Below, in pieces: positions 10,005-21,390 of a DNA stretch of 64,000 nt (positions are counted from its first letter, which is position 1; every line of letters begins with the position of its first letter). The DNA comes from Tridacna crocea (lineage: Eukaryota > Mollusca > Bivalvia > Cardiida > Cardiidae). Position numbers and translations under genes: made by a program. The stretch covers positions 19,885,501 to 19,949,500 of the forward strand of contig OX031063.1 of NCBI GenBank assembly GCA_943736015.1, given 5' to 3'. The notes beneath the pieces were generated by a model. The model worked only from the letters and a program-made list of their open reading frames with translations. It was not told the origin of the DNA and did no database searches.

Positions 10005-10095
10005 TGCATCTCCTTGTTTTTTTTTACTAAGCAAGACATCTGAATGATCATTGATCATAAAAGTACATATTATCTGACAACCTACTGGATTATCT

Positions 10096-10291
10096 GGGCT
10101 CATATTTACTAACCATTCTTGAGAATATTCTTAGTCTTATTCTCCAAGGTTTCTACTTTTGTAAGTAACACAACTTCTGATTGGCTAAACCATTCGGTTT
10201 AGCCAATCAGAAGTCGTGTTACTTACAAATGCAGAATATTCTGGAGAATAAGACAGAGAACGTTCTTTAGAATGTTTTGTGAATACGGGCC
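10096..10291. mobile_element. Family D foldback element
   Basis: Inverted ends GGGCTCATATTTACTAACC and GTGAATACGGGCCC. The inner palindrome contains ACTTCTGATTGGCTAAACC and its complement. Two related copies lie at 20477-20688 and 31462-31646. Confidence 0.8.
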
Positions 10292-10292
10292 C

Positions 10293-10376
10293 AGATAGAA
10301 GGACTCTTCGACATGCAGAAAGTTTAGCGCTTGCTAAAAGCTTCGACCAGGGTTAGCCTGCACGGACTGTTCTGAG

Positions 10377-10428
<52 letters not shown>

Positions 10429-10460
10429 GCATTCAGCCCCCATTTTCTTAGAGCATACCT
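10293..10460 (-). mobile_element. Family 3 copy carrying a (CT)n tract
   Basis: GACATGCAGAAAG, GGTTAGCCTGCACGGACTG on the left and GATGCATTCAGCCCC...GAGCATAC on the right are family 3 segments. Between them, 45 bp of CT dinucleotides replace part of the element. Confidence 0.55.
10381..10425. repeat. Microsatellite (TC)22
   Basis: 45 bp of uninterrupted TC dinucleotides inside a family 3 copy. Confidence 0.95.
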
Positions 10461-10685
10461 CATGTACAGTGTCCATGAGGCAGGATTGATAATGAAATAA
10501 TAGAATGAATCAATGGATACATAGTAATTTTTGGAGCATACCACCTTAGAGTGTAAGTGCACAATACATAAAATTCAAAAAGCCAAGAAAAAGAGCTGAT
10601 AGATACCTTTTCATACTTACGTTGATGGATCAACTTGCTTTGTTTGTTTGTTTATTTGTTTGTTTTCTTTCTTTTTCACTATTTA

Positions 10686-10915
10686 TTGACTCTTTACGAC
10701 ATAGCTTCGAGTTTTAATGATCAAAAAAAAAAAGGGCTAATGAAAACATCAAGTGAAAAAAAGAAAATGCTGGTAACAAGCATTTTCTTCTTTTCCCCCA
10801 ATGTTTTCCACTGTTGTAGAGATCAGTTGGATCATTTGAGACAGTTTGTACTCGTAGTTTGCAAATGCTTTTCAGTTGGACACGACTAAAATACTGTATT
10901 TTGGTCAAGAGTTGA
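10686..10915 (-). mobile_element. Family A MITE, degenerate
   Basis: ATGCTGGTAACAAGCAT at the centre, TTTGCAAATGCTTTTCAG and GTCAAGAGTTGA on the right. Order and spacing match a reversed copy; the TTAA ends are mutated. Confidence 0.6.
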
Positions 10916-11081
10916 TCGTAGTGCAGTGCTTTACCGATTTTAGAGGAAAACAAGCTTTTCGTAATGCTGTGATCTTATAATCTTTTCATGGAAGCTATAA
11001 AATGTTCGCTGTGGTTTGCCTTCTGACGGGTGAGCCAAGCTAAAGTGCTTTACAACTTACCGGTGTACAAATTAATTCTAA

Positions 11082-11283
11082 TTTAGTCGTAACATATTTA
11101 TTTTACATCGATTGAGAATCAAGTCCGTACAACTTATACTAATCTCTCTCGATTCTGCTTTCCTGGGAACTTCACCGGTTCTGGCGCCCAATGTGTGGGC
11201 CAATGAAAAATCCAAAAGCTGACATCCGCTCCCGGGTATCGAAGTTGAGACCTTATGGTTGCGAGGCCAACGCTCTACCTCAC
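11082..11283 (-). mobile_element. SINE I, minus strand
   Basis: Read on the minus strand it has an A-box-like GAGGTAGAGCGTTGG, an anticodon-loop-like CTCGCAA, a B-box-like ACTTCGATACCCGGG and a ~130-bp body ending in CGATGTAAAATAAATATG. This is the more complete copy of SINE I and shows its tRNA origin best. Confidence 0.7.
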
Positions 11284-11519
11284 AATAAAACAAAAAATAA
11301 AATAAAAGCTAAAAAACATTATATCGCTCTTTGAGAGGGCAGAAAACATGGTTACAAGTTATTCCATACGGAATTCTGTTTTATTGACAGTTTGAAATGA
11401 ACACAAAATTTATAGAGATGAAAAATGCATTTAGAGACAAACAGATTTATTTCAAGAAATTCGATGTCTGTTTTGAGAAATTTACGACCCGTCAACCAAA
11501 AAAGGGACTATCTGGGAAC

Positions 11520-11760
11520 TGCGAAAATGTCGAATCTGGCCAGCCTGCGCAATCCGCCCAGTCTGACCAGGGTAGACACTTTTCGCTTTCATGATATTTT
11601 CTGTATGAAAAGTGGTCAGGCTACTTTGTTATACAATCATTTTTGAGCTATCAACTTAAATTGACCTACACTATTGTTGATCCGTTTTCATTCAGTTGAT
11701 GTACGGAATTCCCAGATTGTCTCTTTTCACATGACTGGTCACATTTCGTCTGCTTTCATT
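11520..11760. repeat. Family 3-like hairpin relic followed by dispersed repeat S
   Basis: CCAGCCTGCGCAATCCGCCC and GACACTTTTCGC are family 3 hairpin remnants. From about 11655, TATTGTTGATCCGTTTTCAT, TGATGTACGGAATTC and GACTGGTCACA recur in diverged form at 14405-14510, which defines repeat S. Confidence 0.4.
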
Positions 11761-11835
11761 TTTTTCCAGTGCCTCTTTCCCAAGCGACAGATTTCAGATC
11801 CTTCAAAGTTGAAAACATCGATGTTTACTGAAATG

Positions 11836-12050
11836 GTCGGTTGGTTGTATTGGGGTTTAACGCCACTTTAACAGCTAAGGTCATTATCTTGGCGATCGGT
11901 GACGCGCATGTGTTTCCTGGCTTTCTCACACTAGTACCAATACAATTTTCTTTCCAAAGCCACCGACTACTTTTCTCACATGCTTCAGCAGAGGTGAAAA
12001 GCGAAAATTCGCCGGAAAGAAATTTCGCCTCAACCGGATATCGACAGTAT
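11836..12050 (-). mobile_element. SINE H, minus strand, lacking its tRNA head
   Basis: The body runs from the 3' end GTTGTATTGGGGTTTAACGC to CCGGATATCGACAG at the B box. The A-box half seen at 23989-24234 is missing, as in a 5'-truncated insertion. Confidence 0.75.
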
Positions 12051-12055
12051 AGAAT

Positions 12056-12461
12056 AATGAGAAAAGACTGGTATCTTGCAATATGCCCCTTTCCATTTTA
12101 TTTCTAGGTTTTACATGGACACCTACCTAAAGTAAGCTTTATTGTTTTTTTTTTGTTTTGTTCTCAAACTTAAAGACCAGAGTGACCGAAATAAACCCAT
12201 ATGGTTTGTGCTGAAAATACTTTGGTATGGACAGCGTCGAAGATTTTAAATATTTGGTACCCTCATCTATAACATACTAGGAGCAAGCAAAGCATGGTGC
12301 TTCCAATGACAATATAGATCCAAAAACAGACCTTACAAAACTTGACGAGACTGTAGGCCTACAATGTCCGATCTGTTCAGACACGTTCTGACAATAATAT
12401 GCCTTAAATTGAACATCTTTCTCTTGACCGGAATGGCCGCCTTTATTCAAATGTCAAAGTG
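12056..12461. other. No feature recognised
   Basis: AT-rich with a poly-T run near 12150. Nothing coding or repetitive that I can support. Confidence 0.35.
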
Positions 12462-12680
12462 TTAACCTTTTACCAAACAATCTCTGTTTTTTAACGACCA
12501 AGAGGAAGAAGCCTTCTGAAAACATTGTGGGGAAAACGGAGAAAATGCTGGTAACCAGCATTTTCTCCTTTTTCCCCACAATATTTTCTATAACGTCTAG
12601 AATCAAGTTTCAAGTTTTGAGTAACATTTATTTATTTGGATAAGTCTAAAAATTAATTTTGTCGTTTGTAAAAGAGTTTA
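12462..12680 (-). mobile_element. Family A MITE
   Basis: TTAA at the left; the right end reads AGAGTTTA, one base from TTAA. The palindrome variant GTGGGGAAAACGGAG faces CTCCTTTTTCCCCAC, so the extra G is mirrored. Confidence 0.8.
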
Positions 12681-13165
12681 GGCCAATGACGTATTCTTGT
12701 ATCATACTGGTACCCGTTGGCCCTACTTTTAGAGGAACATGTATCAATTTCCTGTATGTCATTTGGTCATTAAGCTTCCCTTGTATTGGCTTGCAAATAT
12801 GGTAAATGTTGTTAACAAAGGCCGAGTGATTATCATGAAACTAAGAACAGATATTTGATGTGTTTAAACCATTTTGGATCAGCCAAGAAACTAGTGAAAC
12901 ACTTATAATCAGTTGTATTCAGCCATTTCCCATCCGCTTTTTGGTCATTTTTGGTCATCTAAATTGTTTTGTAACAACTTGCAATGCTTGGTACTGTTTT
13001 CATTACCTGTGAGTGATGGCGAAACTTAGACATATTGGAAATACTCAAATCGTCCTGGCACTACTTTCGGAGAAACTTGTAACTGGCGTATGTGTGTTGT
13101 ACAGTAGTGTTTAAAGACCGTAGTGCGCATGCTGTCTATACAATCGCTGGGCAGTGCATCGAAGA
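12681..13165. other. No feature recognised
   Basis: AT-rich sequence with no supported ORF or repeat end. Confidence 0.35.
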
Positions 13166-13169
13166 AAAG

Positions 13170-13377
13170 TTGGCCTTTTACTCTTTACTGAACGACAAAA
13201 GTTTAGACTGACCCAAATTTAAATGATTCGTAAACGAAAAATAATTCTTGCTCAATTAACAGGGTAGAAAAAAAACATGTGGAAAAAGAAGAACAAACTT
13301 GTTAGCAGCGTTTTCTCTATTTCCAACAAGGTTTTCAGAGGCTTCTTTCTCTTACAAAATCGTTTGGTAAAGGATTA
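13170..13377 (+). mobile_element. Family A MITE, degenerate
   Basis: CTCTTTACTGAACGACAAAA on the left and TCGTTTGGTAAAGGATTAA on the right. Both ends are F-like and the palindrome (GTTAGCAGCGTTTTCTC) is eroded. Confidence 0.55.
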
Positions 13378-13675
13378 AACTCCAAAATGAATAACCCCAC
13401 CCTACGAGGTTTAATAAAAGAAACGCAAATGAAATAAAGATATTTTCAGGTCATGATTTAGAATTACGTAACCGACGTTGGAGATCATGGACACACTGCA
13501 AGTACTGTTGTTTCTAACCTTAGCTTTAGGTCATCTGCAAAGCAGCTGATGTCGTTGACAGCGAAAGAAATAATATCTCTACATATCTGTTTTCATATAG
13601 GGAGAAAAACATTCATTTCAGAAACACAAGGAAACAAAATGTTGTAGGCGAATTTTACAGAGGCCGAAATAGTTA

Positions 13676-13886
13676 TCCCTTATCCTGCTAAATAAGTGAA
13701 TTTAAATCAAGCCATTAGTAAAAACCTAAGATAATGCTGAATCAAAGTTAGTTTTGGGGATAAAATATTTCCCTATCGGACAGTGTAGATCAAAGATCAG
13801 ACTGCACGTTCTGTGCAGTCTGATCTTTGATCTACATTGTCCGCAAAAGGTCAGCAAGTCGCGCTTAGCAGCGCAAAGGTTACGCC
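13676..13886. mobile_element. Family G foldback element
   Basis: Left end CCCTTATCCTGCTAA, central perfect hairpin GATCAGACTGCACGTTCTGTGCAGTCTGATC between CGGACAGTGTAGATC and GATCTACATTGTCCG, then CAAAAGGTCAGCAAGTC. It matches 46801-47005 throughout. The overlapping ORFs on both strands come from the palindrome. Confidence 0.75.
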
Positions 13887-14404
13887 CAGTCGGTATCTTA
13901 CCAAAACGAGTATTATCGAAAATCCCGTTTGCGTGAGAAGCTCGCATCTAATGTCAAAAGGTTAATGGAAAGCTGGTCATTAATCGTCAATAAGATTGCT
14001 TTCTGTTTTTTCACAGAAGTAATGTGGTATCAATTTACATACATATGAAAATAGCAAGGGGAGGGGGTCATACCTAGCTCCTTTTCATTATTTACGAAAA
14101 TCACCACTTTTCACGACCCTGGGGAAGAAGGATTTTAATATGTATTTGAGCCATCTCTTACCTGTCATCTGAAAGGGGGCGTTCCTGTAACCTGATTTAT
14201 CTCCATTTCCATACAAAGCCCGACAGTAACAATATTTTGCCACAATGCTTTCAGTTATATTCTGGTATGAAATCTTAATTGTAAATATTTTACGAAGCTG
14301 TTTTCGAAGTTGTCAACTACAGGCGTTGTGAGGTAACTAGTTTTAAATCCTAAATAAAAGCTGATTACAGGTAATCGAAAACGAAAATCCTCGACTACTG
14401 CGAG
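13887..14404. other. No gene; possible family A relic near 14080-14170
   Basis: CACGACCCTGGGGAAGAAGG near 14117 resembles an R arm. The rest is plain AT-rich DNA. Confidence 0.3.
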
Positions 14405-14510
14405 TGCAAAGACTTCAGCTGAATTGCACTATCGTTGATCTTTTTTCATGTAATTGATGTACATAATTCACAGATGGTCCCTTTTAGCGTGATGGGTCAC
14501 AATTATCATT
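14405..14510. repeat. Dispersed repeat S, second copy
   Basis: ACTATCGTTGATC, TTGATGTACATAATTC and GTGATGGGTCACA parallel 11655-11760 in order and spacing. Confidence 0.4.
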
Positions 14511-14811
14511 TGTGTATCGTATAAACCTTTATCATTTCGTAAAAAAATGTCGAACATTAGCCGAAACTATTTGGTATCTTTGAGTATTTTTCCCTTTCAA
14601 AAGACCGATGTAACCTATTATTCAGTTAGTTGTTATATAAAATAGATTTCAGGCATCCACAATTATGTAAAAACATGCATGGTATAACGCATCAGGGGCT
14701 TTCATTAAACCCCCATTCGCCAGAGTACCATGTGCATACATTTTGGAATACGATGTATGGATTATACGATTTAATTACCTGCTTTTGCACTTACTCGTCG
14801 TACAGTATTAG

Positions 14812-15240
14812 TTGTACAGCCAGGTAGCAGGGGGCATGGAAACTTGTTCACGGATGTGGTGAATCATGTGACCCCGAGCCAAAGGCCATGTGGCGACATG
14901 ATTCACCACAGCCGTGCACAAATTTCCAAGTCCCCTGTCACCTAATCGTACAAAGAATTTATATATATATATTATACTGCAAAGTTTTACCATTCCAACG
15001 TTTGTTAAGCGAATTTTACATTTTTATTTTTGGTTTAAAAATTGAGTACGGTGACGGAATAGAATTTCCTTTCTGAGTGCCCCAATTCAATGAAAACTAG
15101 GGCATAATCTTGATATAAATCTTGATAGACGCCGCCGAAAGGGAAACTGCTTTTACGTTGGTTTCGCCAGTGTACATGATATACATGTTCGGGGCATGTT
15201 ATCCAATCAGATCACGAGAGATTTCTTGTCAATATTATAA
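14812..15240 (-). mobile_element. Composite foldback element E2
   Basis: The hairpin module (14812-14953, ends TTGTACAGCCAGGTAGCAG and CACCTAATCGTACAA) precedes the module bounded by TTATACTGCAAAG at 14972 and its inverted partner at 15240. This is E1 in reverse order. Confidence 0.7.
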
Positions 15241-15474
15241 AGCAATTTGCCTTACTCCTACCATGTGACAAACAGCCACATCTGGCATAAGAAGGCATAT
15301 TTAGGCATACCTTTACGGCATCATAAAAACTCAAAGTTTACAACTGTATAGCTGACACTTTTTTGTTGATACGATTGACATACCTCTGCAAAATTGGAGG
15401 AATTATGCGCGTTGAACGTCTTTATTTAACGAAATGCTTACTAAATCCAACAGCTTCGAAAGAAGAAGAGCGTT

Positions 15475-15668
15475 TCAACTCTTTATATAGCAGACCACAG
15501 AATTCTAGATTTGTCCAAATCCATGGCCATTATAGACAGCGTTTTAATATTAGATGTGGCCCAGAGTGCAAATTTTGTCTATAAAAGCTAAGAAAACATT
15601 TTGGGAAAAGGAGAAAATGCTTTTTGCAAGGGTTTTTAAAACACGGAATTGTATGCAAAAGGATTAAC
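15475..15668 (+). mobile_element. Family A MITE, degenerate
   Basis: AACTCTTTATATAGCAGACC, GATTTGTCCAAATCC and GGGAAAAGGAGAAAATGCT are present. The second palindrome arm has been deleted and the right end ATTAAC remains. Confidence 0.55.
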
Positions 15669-15893
15669 AATGATGAAAGGGGCTTCTACAGTTATCAAGG
15701 TTTTATGAAGCATAAGAAAGTTCACAGCCCATCCATTTAACAATTATAAACGAAAGTATACCGAATACGATCTGTTTGCAGCACTCCAGGGCATTTGTTT
15801 ATGGTTGTATCGGGTTTTGTGGTTCATAGATTGTCTGGTCATGCAATCACAAATAATATTATTTAGTGACAGAACCCTCTAGAAATATACCTA

Positions 15894-16161
15894 TACGGCC
15901 TGCAACGCACCAAAAAGGGGCATTCGGACATCAGCGTAAAGTCTCGTCTAAGATCCGCATGCGCAGTCCGCGCAGGCTAATCCGAAACGTCACTTTCTGT
16001 TTTTATTCAATTTCCTGGTTTGCGCATGCCTACTAAAGAACAAAACTAAATTTAGTCGTATTGTGCCGTCTCGGATTAGCCTGCGCGGACTGCGCATGCA
16101 GATCTTAGACGAGACTTTACGCAAATGTCCGAATGCCCCTTTTGGCGTGTTGCAGCCCATA
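15894..16161. mobile_element. Family 2 twin-hairpin MITE
   Basis: Inverted ends GGCCTGCAACGCACC and GGCGTGTTGCAGCCC, with both GC-rich hairpins present. TA occurs at each edge. Confidence 0.8.
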
Positions 16162-16185
16162 TATTATTGAACACTTTTTTTTAAA

Positions 16186-16412
16186 CAACCGGCTTAATCA
16201 TGAGATAGACTGGCCCTGTGACAAACAGAAAAATTGACCAATAGAGAAAAGTTTCAACACAGGTCAGCCTGCGCAGTCCGCGCACTGGCCCTGTGACAAA
16301 CGGAAAATTGACCAATAGCGAAAAGTTTCGACACAAGTCAGCCTGCGCTGACTGCGCAGGCTGACCTGGGTCGATACTTTTCTCAGATGTATTATGCACC
16401 CTTTTCAAACAG
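16186..16412. mobile_element. Family 3 copy with internal tandem duplication
   Basis: It shares AACCGGCTTAATCATGAGAT and the hairpin region with 21213-21390. The segment CTGGCCCTGTGACAAAC...GTCAGCCTGCGC is present twice, starting near 16210 and 16285. Both GC-rich hairpin halves are kept. Confidence 0.65.
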
Positions 16413-16474
16413 CACGCCTTAAATACTTCAACCGCAATGCTATGATGAAAGAATACATTTGTTATATGTACTAT

Positions 16475-16569
16475 CTTATTATCTTAACATCATACAAACA
16501 AATACACAATATTCTAAGATCTTATTATCTTAACATCATACAAACAAATACACAATATCAGTCTAAGAT
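16475..16569. repeat. Tandem duplication, period 46 bp
   Basis: CTTATTATCTTAACATCATA begins at 16475 and again at 16521. The two units are identical over 38 bp, so the duplication is recent. Confidence 0.9.
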
Positions 16570-17081
16570 CTAATGGTAAATTCAGTGCTTCTATACGGAC
16601 TGAGTTTTGTTTCCACTTTTAAAAAAGATCGCTTCGTTAGAATATTGTACAAAAGGACACAATAAAAGTTTTTAGCGATTTCTTCTTTTGAAAGTTTTTT
16701 TTTTCTTTTTAGCATTTCGAGGGATGAACGGGAAAACAGTTTATCAGCATTTTGGGAAATTTTACAGGAGCAGGGAAAAAAATATTTCCTTTCGGTGAAA
16801 AGCATTGTTCGGTCATCTTGATTAGAAATACTCTTTTGAATTCATTCACGGAAATCAACACAACATAATTGTTATAAACAAGATGACCTTTAAATGCTTT
16901 TGACAGAAAGGAGAAGTGTTTTCCCCCAACCTGCGAAATTTTCCAAATTGGACATGGAATAGATTCGCAATCACCGCTCGATTTATTCATTTGTTGATGA
17001 CCGTCGACTTTGTCTACTTTGAAAACATTTGCAGATTTTATATGAAATATGGACAGAATGGTACAGCTGAATGTGGCAAGA
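16570..17081. other. No gene recognised
   Basis: ORFs of 80-93 codons cover this AT-rich stretch, but they overlap on both strands and show no motif. Confidence 0.3.
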
Positions 17082-17289
17082 TTAACCCTTTACCAGACGA
17101 AAAAAAATATCGGCTGGTCCAAATATGGAACCATTTGCCGAGGACAATTTCAATGTGTCTCAATTGCTGCAATTTTTCCATGATATGGTAGAAAACATTG
17201 TGGAAAAAAAGAGAAAATGCTGGTAATGTTTTCAAAAGGCTTCTTTCTCACGGTCGTTTAAAAGTCGTCATTGTGTGTTAAAGAATTAA
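17082..17289 (+). mobile_element. Family A MITE lacking one palindrome arm
   Basis: TTAA at both ends. The left palindrome arm (GAGAAAATGCTGGTA) runs directly into ATGTTTTCAAAAGGCTTC, so the right arm of the hairpin has been cleanly lost. Confidence 0.8.
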
Positions 17290-17596
17290 GACGGCAAAAG
17301 AAAGGAGGTTATCAGCATTTTCTCTTTTCTTTTTTAAATGCTTCCTTACGTTCAAATAAAAACATAACCTTTTTTTTCTTTGGTTGATTTATGGTCGGCG
17401 AACTCGTACCGAAGGTGGAACACGAAATTTTGTACTTTTATATAGTAATATTTTACAATATCTTTAAAAAAATACCAACGTCTAGACAGCTGTAATTTTT
17501 TTTTAATAATGCACCAAAAATAGAATGTAAGCCCGGGTAAAATAGCCAAGTTTTTGAAAATAGTTTCCGTAGTATATAATCAGACCTTTATACTCG

Positions 17597-18086
17597 TATA
17601 ATGTCGTAGCCCAAACTGGAATCTAAGCAGGTCAGGAATCTGCCTAGACCAAATTGGAATTCTGTCTAGATCAAATTAGGGATCCAGTTTGGCTAGGCAG
17701 CTGCACAATCTGCCTTAACCAAACTGTAATATTTTCTCGTTTAATGTAGTGCGACTGCATATAAACCATTTTATTTATCTTAAACCCCAAAGTAAAAGAA
17801 GTTTTAATCAGAAATTCAGAGCAAGAATAAATTTTGAATGTTTTGCACTCTAGCAGAAAAAAAAACTGGAAAACGGAGCAGTTGTTGGAAAATACAAATA
17901 AATTGCTTTAATCAAGAATATCTTTCAATTGTAAACAATTGTGGATTAATGTGATTATAAGAAAATGGGAAAAAAATCTATTCTTGTCTGCTTGAAGTCA
18001 TAATTTAAATTTGGTCTGGGTAGATTTCAAATATGCCTGGGCAGATTCCGGATCTGCCTCGATTCATATTTGGCCTACGACATATA
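17597..18086. mobile_element. Element O, ~490 bp with long degenerate inverted ends
   Basis: ATGTCGTAGCCCAAA at the left faces TTTGGCCTACGACAT at the right. The inner parts of both ends repeat GGAATCTGCC and TAGACCAAATT-type motifs, giving ~90-bp imperfect inverted repeats around an AT-rich core. No ORF. Confidence 0.55.
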
Positions 18087-18248
18087 AGTACTTCTTTTCC
18101 GTTATTTCTTACTTTTCTAGGGAGTTGTCAGAATATTTACCATACTTGATAGTATAGATCAAAGGAAAGACCAGACAACACATGCTGTGTCAAAAAGAAA
18201 TATCTAACCAATACCTTTAGCAATTTTCTCCCAAAATGGATTCATATA

Positions 18249-18515
18249 ATGATGGCTTGCAACAGGCGAAAAGGGGCACTCGGACATTTGCGTAAAGTGT
18301 CGTCTCGGATGAGCCTGCGCAGTCCGCGCAGGCTCATCCGAGACGGCACTTTACGATTGCATTAAATCTTGTGCTGCATTAGACTTGCGCAATACAGACA
18401 ATTATATAAAAACGGAAGTATTGCTCTGGATTGGCCCGCGCGGAGTGCACAGTTTGATTCTAGACGATATTTTACGCAAAATGTCCGAATGTCCCTTTTC
18501 GTGTGTTGCATACCA
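18249..18515. mobile_element. Family 2 twin-hairpin MITE
   Basis: Ends GATGGCTTGCAACAGGCG and GTGTGTTGCATACC. The first hairpin is nearly perfect; the second has lost pairing. Confidence 0.8.
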
Positions 18516-18659
18516 TATCGTTGTCTCAAGGAATTTTCTTTTGACCGAAGACCTCGACAAAGCGGACAGATTCCATTCAATACCATGTTTGTTTATATTG
18601 AGAGCATTTCAGATAACACATGCATTGTAGCTTAAATGATAGATTTTGTTCTAAAAGGC

Positions 18660-18787
18660 TCGAAAAACAATGTAGGAGAAGGAGACAATGCTGTTTAAGA
18701 AATGTTTTCTCGTTGTCCTTCAATATTTTCCAAGATCCTTCTTCCTAAGGGTCGTAAATATACGGGATTGTCTGGTAAAAGGTTAGA
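18660..18787 (+). mobile_element. Family A relic
   Basis: AACAATGTAGGAGAAGGAG, CTTCTTCCTAAGGGTCG and GTCTGGTAAAAGGTTA follow the family A order without intact symmetry. Confidence 0.45.
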
Positions 18788-19090
18788 AAGATGCCCCGTC
18801 TAATATCTCAAACCTTTCCCTCGCCTACATGTTTCATATTTTCTTGACAGTTATGTCCCCAAGCACTTCCGGTGAATTTCATGATATCAACAGGCAAAAG
18901 TCTCGCTATGACGGCTATGCTGAGAAACAAAATGTAAAGGTTTTATTCATTACAATTATGCTATTTTTCGGAGGGAAAGTTGTTCTGGTGTTAAAAGTTG
19001 ATTTCAATATTACTTCAGATACATATATCGCCGTCACTTATCCACCCTCTCCTGGAACTCTATCACATGTACTTCGCTCAACATTCATCA

Positions 19091-19237
19091 TTATACTGCA
19101 AAGAAATTTCTCGTGATCTGATTGGATAATATGTCCCGAACATATATCATGTACACTGGCAAAACCAACGTAAAAACTTCGGCTCGGAACGACATGATTC
19201 ACTAAAACCGTGAACAAGATACCATCTGACCGTACAA
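19091..19237 (+). mobile_element. Element E3, deletion derivative
   Basis: It begins TTATACTGCAAAGAAATTTC like E1 and ends CTGACCGTACAA like E1. The middle of both modules is gone, leaving ~147 bp. Confidence 0.65.
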
Positions 19238-20205
19238 CTAGTACTGCAATCCGCTGCCTTCTTTCCTGGTAAAAACAAAGTCGTCGACTGAATAGTGAGC
19301 GTTAAACGGTCAGAGAGGGATAGATCCTTTAGTATTCATTCCTTGAAAACATTTTCCAAGCTGGATACATAACTAGGTATACCCCGGTTTTAAGGCTTGT
19401 ACGTTATCAACAGGGCTGAGCTAATCGGCTCTTGTACAAGGATATTAACAAGTGTGTTGAATCGGCATACCCTAGTTGCTGGAGCCACATTGTCTCGGAA
19501 CTGACCACTTATGACAATACGAATTTAGGATTTTCCCTATCATACAAAGTTGGCCTCCAAATCCTAGGTCAATAGTCACTTAAAAATCGAAACACTTACG
19601 ATGCCAATAAAAGGTCAGGCAATGATTAAAATGCACTTACAAGTATTCCGATGTTTAACAATCAGGACCGAGTTTGTACGCTTCCATGTCTTTGGCCATA
19701 ATTTGCATGAGTATCAGCACTTCATGAGAAGAATTTGGCAATGGGGTTTCTAACTTGAAAAATGCCTATTTACTATGTCCAGTCTTTATCCACTGGACAA
19801 CCTGTCTCGGGTCGGCAATTGTAGCCTGTCCTTCATTGCCCCGTATTAATCTTTTTTTTTTGTTGTTCTAAAAAATTAACTATAGTTGGAACTGACAGTT
19901 TATTCCTCATTCTAATCTAAGTTCTCGGTATTTTTCAAACTGTGGTTTTGTTTTACTAAATCACAAATCCATTTTGAATATCGTGACACTTTCTGTTGTC
20001 TAAATTCTTAACTCTTCCCCCTTCGTTAGCACCCCAAACATCTATAGCGGACATGGTACAGGAAGATCACTTTCTCAGAGTATGCAATCTGATCTTAGAT
20101 TTACGCCGCCCTCTACTTCGTATATTTATATACGATCAAAATGTATTTTCATTTTACAGTCAATTGAGCTTTTAATATTGGAACAAGTTCCAATACAGTT
20201 AAGAT
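19238..20205. other. No gene; one weak foldback near 19371-19480
   Basis: AACTAGGTATACC near 19371 faces GCATACCCTAGTT near 19465, with GCTTGTAC/GTACAAG inside. The rest is AT-rich and featureless. Confidence 0.35.
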
Positions 20206-20452
20206 ATGCTCTGTGAAAAGGAGGTTTTATGCATCTGCAAATAGTATTGATTCAGGTCAGCCTGCGCAGTCCGTGCAGGCTGACCTGATACGAAACTTTT
20301 TGTTATTGCTCAATGTTTTGCCGTTCAAAGAACTAAATTACTTTATGATTAAATCGGTTGTTATGGATCAATAATTTTATGATGAATTGTTTGGCATTAT
20401 GCATCACAGAGATGTGTTCAATCCTCTTTTACAAGAGTGCTGCCCGTGCATA
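20206..20452 (+). mobile_element. Family 3 foldback element
   Basis: Inverted ends ATGCTCTGTGAAAAGGAGG and CCTCTTTTACAAGAGTGC, plus the hairpin CAGGTCAGCCTGCGC...GTGCAGGCTGACCTG. Nearly full length. Confidence 0.75.
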
Positions 20453-20476
20453 TTGAAGCTAAAGAGTTTAGGATCA

Positions 20477-20688
20477 GGGTCCGTATTCACCAACCATTCT
20501 TAAGAACGTTCTTGGTCTTATTCTTCAAGATTTCCTGACTGTGAAAGTAACATAACTTCTGATTGGCTAAACCAAATGGTTAAGCCAACTTGGTTTAGTC
20601 AATCAGAAGTTATGTTACTTTCATGTTGGCAAAAGTCTGAAGAATAAGACTAAAGATTTTCTTGAGAATGGTTGGTGAATACATTCCC
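20477..20688. mobile_element. Family D foldback element
   Basis: Ends GGGTCCGTATTCACCAACC and GGTTGGTGAATACATTCCC. The inner palindrome contains AACTTCTGATTGGCTAAACC and its complement. It abuts a truncated SINE H. Confidence 0.8.
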
Positions 20689-20860
20689 TGGTGGTTGCGG
20701 GTTCGATACCCGTTCAGGCTAACTTTCTTGCTGGCGGTTTTACGCCTCTTATCTCTGTTGTATGTGAGAAAAATAGTCAGTGGCTTGGACAGAAAGTTGT
20801 GCCAGTACTGGCGGGAGAAAGGCAGGAAAGACATGCTGTTAACGCGGAACTCCAATTCAA
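20689..20860 (+). mobile_element. SINE H, truncated head
   Basis: GTGGTTGCGGGTTCGATACCC is the B-box half of SINE H, followed by a diverged body (ACGCCTCTTATCTCTG, GAGAAAAATAGTCAGTGGCT). The A box is cut off at the junction with the family D element. Confidence 0.65.
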
Positions 20861-20989
20861 ACAAGGCATTTAAGAAACAAAATGGTAAAAGAAACAAAAA
20901 TAAGCCATGCACTGGCAATGATACCAGCCTATGTTTTATCGGTAATAAATCATTATAGACCCTGCACACACCCACGCAGGTGTCTATAT

Positions 20990-21210
20990 TTACATTCTAT
21001 ATTTATTCCAAAGGTCGCCACCTTGTTCTATTTTTACCGAAAATGAAATGCTACGAGCAATTTAATTCGTGCAGTTAGAGCTAGCTGCAACAAATGAAAA
21101 CGCGTATCGCGAGAATGTTGAAATCGAGCTCGATCTGCCAAGGGTAGAGTACCGTAGTGTACCGTCACCCTTGGGTTGCGAAGATGTGGATCCACGATAG
21201 CCACTTTTTT
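20990..21210. other. Local GC-richer island, function unknown
   Basis: Distinctly higher GC than the flanks, with ATCGCGA, GAGCTCGAT and GGATCC motifs. A 60-codon minus-strand ORF is present but not recognised. Confidence 0.3.
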
Positions 21211-21212
21211 AA

Positions 21213-21390
21213 CCAACCGGCTTAATCATGAGATAGACTAGCCCTTTGACAAACAGAAAATTGACCAAAAGCGAAAAGTTTCGACACAGGTCAGCCTGCG
21301 CGGACTGCACAGGCTGCCCTGAGTCGGTACTTTTCGCAAATGTATTAAAGCTTCTTTTCAAAGAGCACAGCTTTAATAGTTCAACCACTA
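21213..21390. mobile_element. Family 3 foldback element
   Basis: Shares AACCGGCTTAATCATGAGAT, the GTCAGCCTGCGCGGACTGC hairpin and AAGAGCACAG end with 16186-16412, but has only one copy of the unit duplicated there. Confidence 0.65.
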
